This document shows, one piece after another, positions 8,406 to 16,418 of a DNA stretch of 64,000 nucleotides. A program made the position numbers and the translations under genes. A model generated the notes under the pieces. It was given only the letters and a program-made list of their open reading frames with translations, did no database searches and was not told the DNA's origin. Location: positions 4,265,501 through 4,329,500 of the forward strand of contig NZ_CP119422.1 of assembly GCF_030506285.1 (NCBI RefSeq), read 5' to 3'. This stretch comes from Catalinimonas niigatensis. GTDB taxonomy: Bacteria; Bacteroidota; Bacteroidia; Cytophagales; Cyclobacteriaceae. Numbering within the stretch: the stretch's first letter is position 1; the number at the start of each line of letters is the position of its first letter.

Positions 8406-9157
8406 CTCTGGTTCCAGTTGTAGTGCGAGAAGCGATGTCGCAACTCATCCGGACTGTCTCTGAAGGAAGAATAATACATCCAGGCGATGAGTCCTGAAAT
8501 GAGCAGAGAAAGGGTACAGGCATTGCCAAAACTATCCACAAAGAAACCCAGTAAGATCATCGTTACCATAAAGCTCATGAGAAACCAGTGGCAGGTCATG
8601 TTCCAGAGGTCACGTTTTTTCCAGGAAGCCACGTAGCGGGATAGTGTCAGGTCGCAGCCCCACTGATGCACCAGCTTAAAGAAATTATCGTCGATGCGGT
8701 AGAGTAAAACAGGGTCCAGATCCACCACAGGCCGCTGACGTTCTTCCAGCTCGAAAGCTTTGGCAGGGGCAACGATGAAGAACTCCTTAGATACTTCTTC
8801 ATCACTAAGATGATGGGTACGCTGAAAGTTTTTGACCTTCACAGCAAACTCCGGGTCTACCGGTCCGCGATACAAATGGCTGGGCAGCATACGCATATGA
8901 TACTCCATGCACACCTGTCGTACATCATCCACATGGAATACTTCTCCCCGATAATGCTGGTTGAGCTGCGTTTGCCAAAGTCCGTGATGCTTTTGCTTTT
9001 CTATGGGGTTGGCTGACAAGCCCATATGACGCAAAGCCTTTTGCTCCTTTTTACTTTCCTTAAGAAGTACTTCCTGTACTTCCGTCAACGAAAACGTACT
9101 CAAAAAATGCTGCTGACGCTTACGGTCAGCCTGGATAAGTTCATCTTGAAGATTCAT
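8393..9157 (-). CDS. Conserved hypothetical two-span membrane protein
   Basis: 254 residues. The N-terminal ~190 are polar and His/Gln/Glu-rich, looking soluble and helical, with LLYRIDDNFFKLVHQWG near 155. Two membrane spans follow (about 195-215 and 218-238), then a short basic tail ending RFSHYNWNQRWTY. I do not recognise a family. It is separated from the upstream aldolase gene by a terminator, so it has its own promoter, and it overlaps the small membrane-protein gene downstream. A two-gene membrane complex is plausible; function unknown. Confidence 0.65.
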   Translation of the reverse strand: MNLQDELIQADRKRQQHFLSTFSLTEVQEVLLKESKKEQKALRHMGLSANPIEKQKHHGLWQTQLNQHYRGEVFHVDDVRQVCMEYHMRMLPSHLYRGPVDPEFAVKVKNFQRTHHLSDEEVSKEFFIVAPAKAFELEERQRPVVDLDPVLLYRIDDNFFKLVHQWGCDLTLSRYVASWKKRDLWNMTCHWFLMSFMVTMILLGFFVDSFGNACTLSLLISGLIAWMYYSSFRDSPDELRHRFSHYNWNQRWTY

Positions 9158-9333
9158 AGCGAAAAAAATTAAGATACAACAAGAATTATGTTTAAGAATT
9201 TAGGAAATTTTTTTCGGATAAAGAAATACTTGCTTCTTTTTAATGTACTTCTAATCTGCTGAAACGCAGTAGGATGTGTGCTTGTAAAGCTACCCTAAAG
9301 AATATTCACTAGGGAAAATGGGGATATTTGAGG

Positions 9334-9370
9334 ATAAAAAAAGCGCATGCTAATTATTTAGCATGCGCTT
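9334..9370 (-). terminator. Rho-independent terminator of the aldolase gene
   Basis: A perfect 12-bp stem (9341-9352 with 9359-9370) around a 6-base loop. Read on the minus strand it is followed by a run of T. It lies 28 bases beyond the aldolase stop. Confidence 0.88.
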
Positions 9371-9397
9371 GCGCTTAACTTTTACAAAAAGGTCAGC

Positions 9398-10471
9398 TTA
9401 TTTCATAGAGTTGATGGCATTGAGGTCATCAAAAGCCTGCTTTAAGCGCTTAATGATTGCCTCTTCACCCTTGCGTAGCCATACGCGGGGGTCATAGTGT
9501 TTTTTGTTAGGAGAATCATCTCCATCAGGGCTGCCAATCTGCGCCTGCAAGTAGGCTTCTTTGCCCTGATAATAATCTTTGATGCCTTCCCAGAAAGCCC
9601 ACTGTACGTCGGTATCAATGTTCATCTTCACTACGCCATAGCTCACTGCTTCGCGGATCTCGGCCTGCGTAGAGCCAGAACCTCCATGAAACACAAAGTT
9701 CACCGGCTGGTCTTCACTGGTAGCCAGTTCCTTTTTGATGTACTGCTGTGAGTTAAGAAGAATTTTGGGGGTCAGCTTCACATTACCGGGTTTGTATACC
9801 CCATGTACATTACCAAAGGCAGCAGCAATGGTGAAGTTGTCGCCTACTTCAGAAAGTTCTTTGTAAGCATAAGACACTTCTTCGGGCTGAGTATAGAGTT
9901 TGGAAGCATCTACGTCGCTATTGTCCACGCCGTCTTCCTCACCACCGGTGACGCCCAGTTCTATTTCTATAGACATGCCCAGTTTGTACATGCGTGCATA
10001 ATACTCCTTGCAGGTAGCAATATTTTCTTCCATATGCTCCTCCGAAAGGTCCAGCATATGTGAGCTAAACAAAGGTCTGCCATGTTCTTTATGATAAGCC
10101 TCTCCGGCATCCAGTAAACCGTCAATCCAGGGAAGCAGTTTCCTTGCCGAGTGGTCGGTATGCAAAATGACGGTTACGCCGTACTTCTCAGCCAGCGTGT
10201 GTACATGCATCGCTCCGGAGATGGCACCGGCGATAGAAGCCTGCTGTCCTTCATTGCTCAGTCCTTTGCCAGCATAAAAAGAAGCACCCGAGTTAGAAAA
10301 CTGGATGATGACTGCGGAATTTACTTCACGGGCAGTTTCCAATACCGCATTGATGGTGTTGGTGCCCGTTACATTGACGGCGGGAAGGGCAAAACCTTTA
10401 TGGTTAGCATAGGTATAAAAACGCTTCAGATCATCGCCGTATAAAACGCCAGGTTTAAAAGTCTCTTTCAT
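9398..10471 (-). CDS. fbaA: Class II fructose-bisphosphate aldolase
   Basis: A Zn-dependent aldolase that splits fructose-1,6-bisphosphate into glyceraldehyde-3-phosphate and dihydroxyacetone phosphate in glycolysis and gluconeogenesis. I start it at ATG 10471 (MKETFKPGVLYGDDL, 357 residues) rather than 9 codons upstream, because the leader MIIQTNYRL is not typical of the family. Visible motifs are the metal/substrate segment VILHTDHS, the phosphate-binding HGGSGSTQ and NIDTDVQWAFW. The length and the extended insert match the FbaA (class IIA) branch. It stands alone with its own terminator. Confidence 0.95.
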   Translation of the reverse strand: MKETFKPGVLYGDDLKRFYTYANHKGFALPAVNVTGTNTINAVLETAREVNSAVIIQFSNSGASFYAGKGLSNEGQQASIAGAISGAMHVHTLAEKYGVTVILHTDHSARKLLPWIDGLLDAGEAYHKEHGRPLFSSHMLDLSEEHMEENIATCKEYYARMYKLGMSIEIELGVTGGEEDGVDNSDVDASKLYTQPEEVSYAYKELSEVGDNFTIAAAFGNVHGVYKPGNVKLTPKILLNSQQYIKKELATSEDQPVNFVFHGGSGSTQAEIREAVSYGVVKMNIDTDVQWAFWEGIKDYYQGKEAYLQAQIGSPDGDDSPNKKHYDPRVWLRKGEEAIIKRLKQAFDDLNAINSMK

Positions 10472-10721
10472 AAGTCTGTAATTGGTTTGAATGATCACAT
10501 GCGCTCCATGTCGGATGATTTCTTCTGGGATTATGCCAGGCGAAAAGTTTCATTTGATATTGGAGCTCATTTCATATTCCGGTAATTAATCTTTTGTGTC
10601 GGCAATATAGAGAATTCCCTTTGTCATGCATGAGCAGAAATAGTGTTTTTGCAGAATTGATAGTTGGAAATAGAGAAAAATGCTTATTTTTTGCCGACTA
10701 CTTGAAATTTTTACATTGATG

Positions 10722-12578
10722 ATGTACAAACTCAATAACAACCTGATTGCTCTTTTATGTTTCTGTTCCGTATGCTTACTTTCCTGCCAGAGTACGGAAG
10801 ACGCTGAGGAAGAAGCGTCCACATATCAGAAATGGCACAAAATGACGCTTTCTTTTGAAGGCCCCCAGACGAGCGAGCAGGCAGAAGATAACCCTTTTCT
10901 CAATTATCGGCTGCTGGTCAGCTTTACACATGAGGATAAAACCTATGAAGTCCCTGGCTTCTATGCTGCTGATGGTAATGCCGCCGAGAGCAGTGCCGAG
11001 AATGGAAACATCTGGCAGGTCCATTTTACGCCCGATGCGGAAGGCGAGTGGAATTATGCAGTCTCTTTCCGGCAGGGAGACAGTATTGCGGTCAGCGATG
11101 ATTCTCAGGCAGGAGAGGCTGTCGCTTTTGATGGCAGCAGCGGTAGCTTTACAGTCAGTCCTTCTGACAAAGAAGGCAGAGACTTAAGAGCAAAAGGACG
11201 CCTGCAATACATTGGAGAGCGTTATCTGCGATTTGCTGAAACCAAAGAATACTATCTTAAGGGAGGGACCGATAGCCCGGAAAATTTATTGGGTTATGAA
11301 GATTTTGACGGTACCTACTTTGGGTCTGATGAAGAGCAGCGGGAAGGCGAAGCCGCCGCTGACAAAGACATGCATCGTTACGAAGACCATGTGCAGGACT
11401 GGCACGAAGGTGATCCCGGCTGGCAGAATGGAAAAGGCAAAGGGCTGATTGGCGCATTTAATTATCTGGCAGAAAAGGGGATGAATTCCGCTTATTTCCT
11501 GACCCTCAATATTGGAGGGGATGGCAAAGATGTGTGGCCTTATACCGGCTACGACGAACGCTATCGCTTTGACTGTAGTAAGCTGGCCCAGTGGGAGAAA
11601 GTACTTTCACATGCCGATAGCCTGGGCATCATGCTGCACATCGTGATTCAGGAAACAGAAAATGAACTCTTACTGGACGGTGGAGATACCGGTACGCAAC
11701 GTAAACTTTACTTTCGTGAGCTGATCGCTCGTTTTGCCCATCATTTGGCTGTGACCTGGAACATGGGAGAAGAGAATGGCTACGCGGATTTTACACCAAA
11801 TGCCCAGAATGATGCACAGCGTAAAGCCATGATGTCTTATATCAAACAGACTGATCCCTACAAGAACTTTGTGGTATTGCATACCCATGCAGCACCTACG
11901 CATCGTTACGAAATTCTGGATGCTTTGCTGGGTTTTAAAGATCTGGATGGCCCCTCTTTGCAAATTAGTCCGCCCCGAGATGTGCATGAGGAGACCAAAC
12001 ACTGGATTGCTGCCTCGGAAGAAGCCGGGAAGCAGTGGGTAGTCAACCTGGATGAGATAGGCCCCCACTACCACGGTGTGCTGCCCGATAACATTGATCC
12101 CGAGCATGATACCGTTCGCTATGAATCTTTGTGGGGCAATCTGATGGCTGGTGGCGGCGGTGCCGAATGGTATTTTGGCTACAAATTTCCTAATGATGAT
12201 TTGAATGCAGAAACCTTCCGCACCCGTAACAATATCTGGGATCAGACCCGCTTCGCACTGAACTTTTTTCATGAACATTTACCTTTCTGGGAGATGCAGG
12301 CTGCTGATACACTGGTAGATGCCGAAGGAGCCTACTGCTTTGCCAAGCCGGGCGAAGTATATGCGATATATACCCGCTATGGTGCAGCAACACAGCTTGA
12401 CCTGGAAGACTATGAGGGTGCCTATCAGGTACAGTGGTACAATCCACAGACGGGAGAGGGGCTTTCGGATGGATCAGTCAGTGAAGTCCGTGGACCAGGC
12501 GAAGTGGCTTTGGGGGCTCCTCCTTCAGCACCAAAAGAAGATTGGGTAATTCTTGTTAAACCTTTAGAAAAACAATAA
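10722..12578 (+). CDS. DUF5060-type glycoside-hydrolase lipoprotein
   Basis: About 618 residues. Start ATG 10722 (or 10719) gives a lipoprotein signal with lipobox LLSCQ; the frame extends to 10680 but those codons are unlikely to be used. Domains: an N-terminal beta-sandwich (about 35-150; FTPDAEGEWNYAVSF) of the DUF5060 type, a TIM-barrel hydrolase-like core (about 170-510) with WNMGEENG and VNLDEIGPHYHG as likely acid/base segments, and a C-terminal beta domain (about 530-615; YQVQWYNPQTGE) like putative collagen-binding domains. Relatives act on plant or algal glycans; the substrate is unknown. It is first in a five-gene operon, with only 3 bases to the rhodanese. Confidence 0.82.
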   Translation: MYKLNNNLIALLCFCSVCLLSCQSTEDAEEEASTYQKWHKMTLSFEGPQTSEQAEDNPFLNYRLLVSFTHEDKTYEVPGFYAADGNAAESSAENGNIWQVHFTPDAEGEWNYAVSFRQGDSIAVSDDSQAGEAVAFDGSSGSFTVSPSDKEGRDLRAKGRLQYIGERYLRFAETKEYYLKGGTDSPENLLGYEDFDGTYFGSDEEQREGEAAADKDMHRYEDHVQDWHEGDPGWQNGKGKGLIGAFNYLAEKGMNSAYFLTLNIGGDGKDVWPYTGYDERYRFDCSKLAQWEKVLSHADSLGIMLHIVIQETENELLLDGGDTGTQRKLYFRELIARFAHHLAVTWNMGEENGYADFTPNAQNDAQRKAMMSYIKQTDPYKNFVVLHTHAAPTHRYEILDALLGFKDLDGPSLQISPPRDVHEETKHWIAASEEAGKQWVVNLDEIGPHYHGVLPDNIDPEHDTVRYESLWGNLMAGGGGAEWYFGYKFPNDDLNAETFRTRNNIWDQTRFALNFFHEHLPFWEMQAADTLVDAEGAYCFAKPGEVYAIYTRYGAATQLDLEDYEGAYQVQWYNPQTGEGLSDGSVSEVRGPGEVALGAPPSAPKEDWVILVKPLEKQ

Positions 12579-12581
12579 AAT

Positions 12582-13016
12582 ATGAGCCAAAGAACATTTT
12601 TTCTAAGCCTGTACATATCATCATGCCTTAGCTTTGCTTTTTTATTCATATTGGCAATGCCTAAAGAACAAAGCCCTGATCAGCAGGTTTATAAAGTACC
12701 TATCATCAAGGCTGAGGAGCTGAAAGCCCGATTGCAGAGTAAAGACAAAAACTTTGTTTTGCTGGATACCCGCTCAGAGAAGGAGTATAAAAGCGGACAC
12801 CTCAAAGAGGCACGTTTTGTCAACTTTGAGACTTTTACATTGAAAGAAGTAGCAGATATTCCTAAGGATAAGGAAATTATCGTCTATTGCCTTTCCGGAG
12901 GAAGAAGTAATCGGGTGGGCGTGCAATTGTTAGGCGCTGGCTATGAGAATGTACATAATCTTGAAGGCGGCATCAGTAGCTGGAAAGAGAAAAAATATCC
13001 TGTAGTTTATGACTGA
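12582..13016 (+). CDS. Rhodanese-like domain protein, exported or membrane-anchored
   Basis: 144 residues. An N-terminal hydrophobic segment (about 6-26) acts as signal or anchor. It is followed by one rhodanese domain with LLDTRSEKEYKSGHL and the active-site loop YCLSGGRSN, where Cys near 103 would carry persulfide sulfur. The family moves sulfane sulfur or binds other oxyanions. It is tucked 3 bases behind the hydrolase gene and overlaps the DUF2064 gene by 8 bases, so all are translated from one message. Confidence 0.88.
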   Translation: MSQRTFFLSLYISSCLSFAFLFILAMPKEQSPDQQVYKVPIIKAEELKARLQSKDKNFVLLDTRSEKEYKSGHLKEARFVNFETFTLKEVADIPKDKEIIVYCLSGGRSNRVGVQLLGAGYENVHNLEGGISSWKEKKYPVVYD

Positions 13017-13596
13017 AGCATCACTGATTATTTTTGTTAAAAAACCGGAATTAGGCAAGGTCAAAACACGGCTGGCAAAGAGTATCGGGAATGAAAAGGC
13101 GCTGGAAATATATTTAAAACTTTTGCAACGTACTTATAGTATTACGCAAGCGCTCAGGCAGGATAAAGTCGTGTACTATACCCCTGAGATTGTACATCAT
13201 GATCTGTGGGAGGATGAATTTTATCTAAAAGCTTTGCAGGCAGAAGGTGATCTAGGTACACGCATGCTCAAAAGTTTTGAGGAAAGGTTTGAAGCAGGTT
13301 ATCAAAAGGCATGTATCATCGGGAGCGACTGCTACCAGCTCAGTACTGAAATATTGGAACAGGCTTTTGCCGAACTGGAACAAAATGATGTAGTTATCGG
13401 ACCATCTGCCGATGGAGGGTATTATCTGCTGGGAATGAAAAAATTATATCCTGCCTTATTTCAAGACAAGCCTTGGAGCACATCTCGGGTGTTGGAGCAG
13501 ACCGTAGAAGATATCAAAAAAGAAAGACTAAGCTGCTATCTTTTGCCGGAGCTTACAGATGTAGACGAGGAACAGGATTTGGAAACTATGCGTTAA
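13009..13596 (+). CDS. DUF2064 / TIGR04282-type glycosyltransferase-like protein
   Basis: 195 residues beginning IIFVKKPELGKVKTRLAKSI, the nucleotide-binding hallmark of the DUF2064 family. GSDCYQL supplies the acidic metal site, and GPSADGGYYLLGM is the second family block. The family has a GT-A-like nucleotidyl/glycosyl transferase fold; some members are named for arsenosugar biosynthesis, but no ArsS/ArsM-type gene lies nearby, so that role is not supported here. It overlaps rhodanese by 8 bases and precedes the macrodomain gene by 23. Confidence 0.85.
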   Translation: MTEASLIIFVKKPELGKVKTRLAKSIGNEKALEIYLKLLQRTYSITQALRQDKVVYYTPEIVHHDLWEDEFYLKALQAEGDLGTRMLKSFEERFEAGYQKACIIGSDCYQLSTEILEQAFAELEQNDVVIGPSADGGYYLLGMKKLYPALFQDKPWSTSRVLEQTVEDIKKERLSCYLLPELTDVDEEQDLETMR

Positions 13597-13619
13597 GCAG
13601 GGAAACAGCCCTTAGGATC

Positions 13620-14150
13620 ATGGAAGCACGATTTTCAGAAATAAAAATAGAGATAGTGCAGGGAGATATCAGTCAGCAGCCAGATATGGAGGCTATTGTC
13701 AATGCAGCCAACGCTGAGCTTAGAAGCGGAGGAGGAGTAGCCGGAGCCATCCACCGGGCAGCAGGACCGGAATTGGAAGAGGCCTGTCGTCCGCTGGCAC
13801 CTATTAGTCCGGGAGAGGCGGTAATTACTCAGGCTTTTCAGTTGCCTAACCAATGGGTGGTGCATTGTCTGGGACCAGTATACGGAAGAGACAAACCTGA
13901 AGATCAACTGCTGGCCAACTGTTATAAAAACGCCTTGGAACTGGCAGAAAATCATCAGGTGCAATCCATTGCTTTTCCGGCCATATCTACCGGTATTTTT
14001 GGATACCCCTTACAGCAGGCTGCCCGGGTGATGCTGCAAACGATTCAAAACAAAGCCAAACAGCTATCTTCTGTACAACATATCCGTATAGTCTTGTATG
14101 GCGAGCATGATTGCAAGCTGTTAGAACAAAGCCTACAACAAATGCTATGA
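13620..14150 (+). CDS. Macrodomain protein (ADP-ribose / O-acetyl-ADP-ribose hydrolase type)
   Basis: 176 residues from ATG 13620 (MEARFSEIKIEIVQGDI); the longer frame from 13473 reads back through the DUF2064 gene and is rejected. The macrodomain signature is clear: AIVNAANAELRSGGGVAGAI, with Asn and the Gly-rich loop holding the distal ribose, and FPAISTGIFGYP binding the phosphates. This resembles MacroD/YmdB-type enzymes that deacetylate O-acetyl-ADP-ribose or remove ADP-ribose from proteins. It lies inside the hydrolase-rhodanese-DUF2064 operon and its stop overlaps the next start (ATGA). Confidence 0.92.
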   Translation: MEARFSEIKIEIVQGDISQQPDMEAIVNAANAELRSGGGVAGAIHRAAGPELEEACRPLAPISPGEAVITQAFQLPNQWVVHCLGPVYGRDKPEDQLLANCYKNALELAENHQVQSIAFPAISTGIFGYPLQQAARVMLQTIQNKAKQLSSVQHIRIVLYGEHDCKLLEQSLQQML

Positions 14151-15046
14151 TTATGAGGAAGATATTGGACGAAAACATAAGTATGCTGTTGCTTTTTCTG
14201 GCTGCCCTGTCTGGCTTATATGCCTGTACCGGAAGCAATGCCAAAAGTACAGTCAATGCAGCTGAGTATTTCAACCAGGCATGGGCGATGGATGAAAAGT
14301 GGGATCAGGGAGTTGCTGAAGTGGCCAAGTACGATGCGCAGAGAGTAGTGTATGGTAAGGCTCGCGATTTTGAGTATGCTTTTATTCTAGTCAAAGAGAC
14401 TTTCAATGAAGAATTTAAGGTCAAAACGGATGACTATGAGCGTAAGGACCTGTTTGATGTGATGAAGATCAATAAATTCTGCCGTATCCCTACCGACAAT
14501 TATCCTTATCATTACCTTACCAGTATTTTTTATAAAAGAGAACAACCCTCTACGGTATATAAGCTGACCAATACTTCTCAGGAATGGTGCGGTAATACTT
14601 CCAAGTCTTTCTTAAACAAAGGTCGCAAGTATGATTTCAGTTACAACAGCTACTGGGACGGGCAGGGCATAGGTGAAATGACAGTAGATGGCAACATTAT
14701 GTTTGAAGATCAGCTCTCTCATTCCCTACGGGCACTGAATTTTGAAGAAGGATTACAGTTTCAACAGCGCGTGGCAGAATCACAGGTCAACAGCAAGGCT
14801 ACCGAGCCTAAAATTTACGAGGCCAGCTTCAGCGTAAGCAAAGCTCCTGACCTTCAACTCAACACAGATTACGATCTGAGCCAGAGTGGTGAGGTTTGGA
14901 AAGTGAGTGTCCAGTTAGACAATGAAAAAACCAATACTTACTGGTTTAGCGGAAGCTATCCCAATATTTTACTTAAACAGGATACCTGGGACGGGCAAAA
15001 GCTGGAACTCAAAGAAAGCTATATGGATGCCTACTGGAATAGCTAG
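14147..15046 (+). CDS. Hypothetical lipoprotein (septum-formation/cytochrome-like size, no known domain)
   Basis: 299 residues from ATG 14147, which overlaps the macrodomain stop by 4 bases; ATG 14183 would give a cleaner signal peptide. Hydrophobic LLLFLAALSGLYAC supplies the lipobox. The mature part (about 260 residues) has no recognisable domain. It has paired hydrophilic and aromatic segments (RIPTDNYPYHYLTSIFYKRE, then WDGQGIGEMTVDG and WDGQKLELKESYMDAYW) consistent with a beta-sandwich. It is last in the five-gene operon and overlaps the convergent 15043-15531 gene by 4 bases. Confidence 0.7.
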   Translation: MIMRKILDENISMLLLFLAALSGLYACTGSNAKSTVNAAEYFNQAWAMDEKWDQGVAEVAKYDAQRVVYGKARDFEYAFILVKETFNEEFKVKTDDYERKDLFDVMKINKFCRIPTDNYPYHYLTSIFYKREQPSTVYKLTNTSQEWCGNTSKSFLNKGRKYDFSYNSYWDGQGIGEMTVDGNIMFEDQLSHSLRALNFEEGLQFQQRVAESQVNSKATEPKIYEASFSVSKAPDLQLNTDYDLSQSGEVWKVSVQLDNEKTNTYWFSGSYPNILLKQDTWDGQKLELKESYMDAYWNS

Positions 15047-15531
15047 AGTTCTATCTTCACTTCATCTTCATGCTCAAAAGGTACCCTGAAAGGAAGACCA
15101 TTCACCGTTACTCGGGCTTTACCTTCAAAGCGCACTTTCTTCTTGTTTCCATTCAGCATACTCAGTGCAGTGCTGAGCAGGTTCATATTGAGATCTGCTA
15201 AGGAAAGACTTACATCTATTGGTACGATAAACTCACTATTGGGCATGGCTGTGATGTCAAATTCCTGACTGATGTCTTTTACCTTGTCTCCTTCTACAAA
15301 CACACTTACATCCACCTGCCGGATTTTAATCTTTTGCTTATTGGGATTGAAAAAAACAGCATCACCATTGATCTGGGCTTTGCTGAGTCCCTGCACATCT
15401 ACTTTAAAATTTTTGACTCCATTAAAATCAGGAGCCTCAGGAGTAGTACAGGCAGTGGCAGCCACCGTCAGTACCATGATCCATAAAAAAAACTTGCTGC
15501 TATACTGTTTCCAAAGCGGGTTCATAGGCAA
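15043..15531 (-). CDS. LEA14-like (WHy domain) lipoprotein
   Basis: 162 residues with a signal peptide and lipobox-like VAATAC near 28. The rest is one beta-sandwich with LSKAQINGDAVFFNPNKQKI and alternating hydrophobic strands, as in the LEA type 2/WHy family. These proteins are small immunoglobulin-like domains, sometimes tied to desiccation or envelope stress. The start may be at 15531 or 15525. The N-terminal codons overlap the end of the thioesterase gene by 32 bases, so the three minus-strand genes from 16323 down form an operon. Confidence 0.75.
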   Translation of the reverse strand: MPMNPLWKQYSSKFFLWIMVLTVAATACTTPEAPDFNGVKNFKVDVQGLSKAQINGDAVFFNPNKQKIKIRQVDVSVFVEGDKVKDISQEFDITAMPNSEFIVPIDVSLSLADLNMNLLSTALSMLNGNKKKVRFEGKARVTVNGLPFRVPFEHEDEVKIEL

Positions 15532-15937
15532 TTACTTTTTGTTTTTCCGACTCAGGAATAGGGGTTGACTTTCCTGTCTTGGTGTTGATGGCAACCAACA
15601 CCATAGCAGAAGAGAAAAAGAGTATATTGCCCTGCTGATTGGTAATCATGTTCTCCATATGCAAGCTGGAATTACCCAGCTTACTTGCTCTGATATGCGC
15701 TACCGGGATCACTTCTGGTGTCACTGGGACTTTATAATCCATACTGGCATGTGCCAGCACCAAAGCCACCTCTTTCCATTCCTGTCGGATTACTTCTTTA
15801 AAATATCCTAATCTGGCCAGTTCCAGATAAGTCAGGTACACTGCATTGTTGGCATGCCCCAGCATGTCCATATCGGAGTAGCGTACCTGTATCTCAAACT
15901 GAAACCGGTATTTGTGTAAGTCGGATAACGAAATCAT
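15500..15937 (-). CDS. Acyl-CoA thioesterase (YbgC/FadM-like hot-dog fold)
   Basis: 145 residues. VRYSDMDMLGHANNAVYLTYLE is the hot-dog thioesterase signature with the catalytic Asp in the YSDMD turn. The protein would hydrolyse short or medium acyl-CoA or 4-hydroxybenzoyl-CoA-type substrates in the cytoplasm. Its start shares one base with the stop of the upstream lipoprotein gene (TAATG), and its end overlaps the LEA14-like gene by 32 bases. The substrate cannot be set from the sequence. Confidence 0.9.
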   Translation of the reverse strand: MISLSDLHKYRFQFEIQVRYSDMDMLGHANNAVYLTYLELARLGYFKEVIRQEWKEVALVLAHASMDYKVPVTPEVIPVAHIRASKLGNSSLHMENMITNQQGNILFFSSAMVLVAINTKTGKSTPIPESEKQKVIAYEPALETV

Positions 15938-16323
15938 TACTCAATAATGATAGTTACTTTGTTATTTCTTTTTTCGGTAAGTTGATCTGTTTTGATCCCC
16001 GCGCCATAATTATTTAAATCCCCTTTAGCTACGTTGATATAGTACTCCTGGGTATTTAGTTCACTGTATTTTACACGGCCTTTGGAATCGGTGTATTTGA
16101 TGCCCTGTATTGGGTTGGCTTCCTCTTGATAATCTTCTTTGTTGTTGAAGAGCATTACCTCTGCCCCATCTACGATGTTACCAAGATTATCTCTTACCGT
16201 AATCTCCAAAGAGGTCTTAAAAAGCTGAATGGGTGTATCATCTGCCTTAGGTACACCTGCAGAAGGAACCGTCTGGCAACTCATGATGAAAAAGACTATC
16301 AGGAAGTAAACTTTACTGATCAT
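15937..16323 (-). CDS. Small lipoprotein with carboxypeptidase-regulatory-like fold
   Basis: 128 residues. The signal MISKVYFLIVFFIMSC gives a lipobox (FIMSC) at position 16. The mature part has LEITVRDNLGNIVDGAEVMLF, then GIKYTDSKGRVKYSEL, the pattern of a transthyretin/CarboxypepD_reg-like beta-sandwich that usually binds or spaces other modules. First gene of the three-gene minus-strand operon. Function unknown. Confidence 0.75.
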   Translation of the reverse strand: MISKVYFLIVFFIMSCQTVPSAGVPKADDTPIQLFKTSLEITVRDNLGNIVDGAEVMLFNNKEDYQEEANPIQGIKYTDSKGRVKYSELNTQEYYINVAKGDLNNYGAGIKTDQLTEKRNNKVTIIIE

Positions 16324-16352
16324 AATCGTAAAAGTGTTTAATTTAATTTATG

Positions 16353-16380
16353 TTGGAATATTATTATAAAAATAACTTTA
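16353..16380 (+). promoter_or_regulatory. Candidate Bacteroidota-type promoter of the amidase gene
   Basis: TTG at 16353-16355, a 17-base A+T-rich spacer, and TAACTTTA at 16373-16380. This is one mismatch from the TAnnTTTG -7 consensus of the Bacteroidota primary sigma factor, with a slightly short spacer. It lies 38 bases before ATG 16419. Confidence 0.4.
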
Positions 16381-16418
16381 GCTTAGCATCTGTTTTTTTA
16401 ACATAATTCTGTCTCTCC

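Noticed and set aside
13009-13596. Arsenosugar biosynthesis locus
   Set aside because: The DUF2064 family name alone is not enough; no arsenic methylation or ArsS-like genes lie around it.
13473-13619. Upstream extension of the macrodomain protein
   Set aside because: It reads in another frame over the DUF2064 C-terminus and has no macrodomain similarity.
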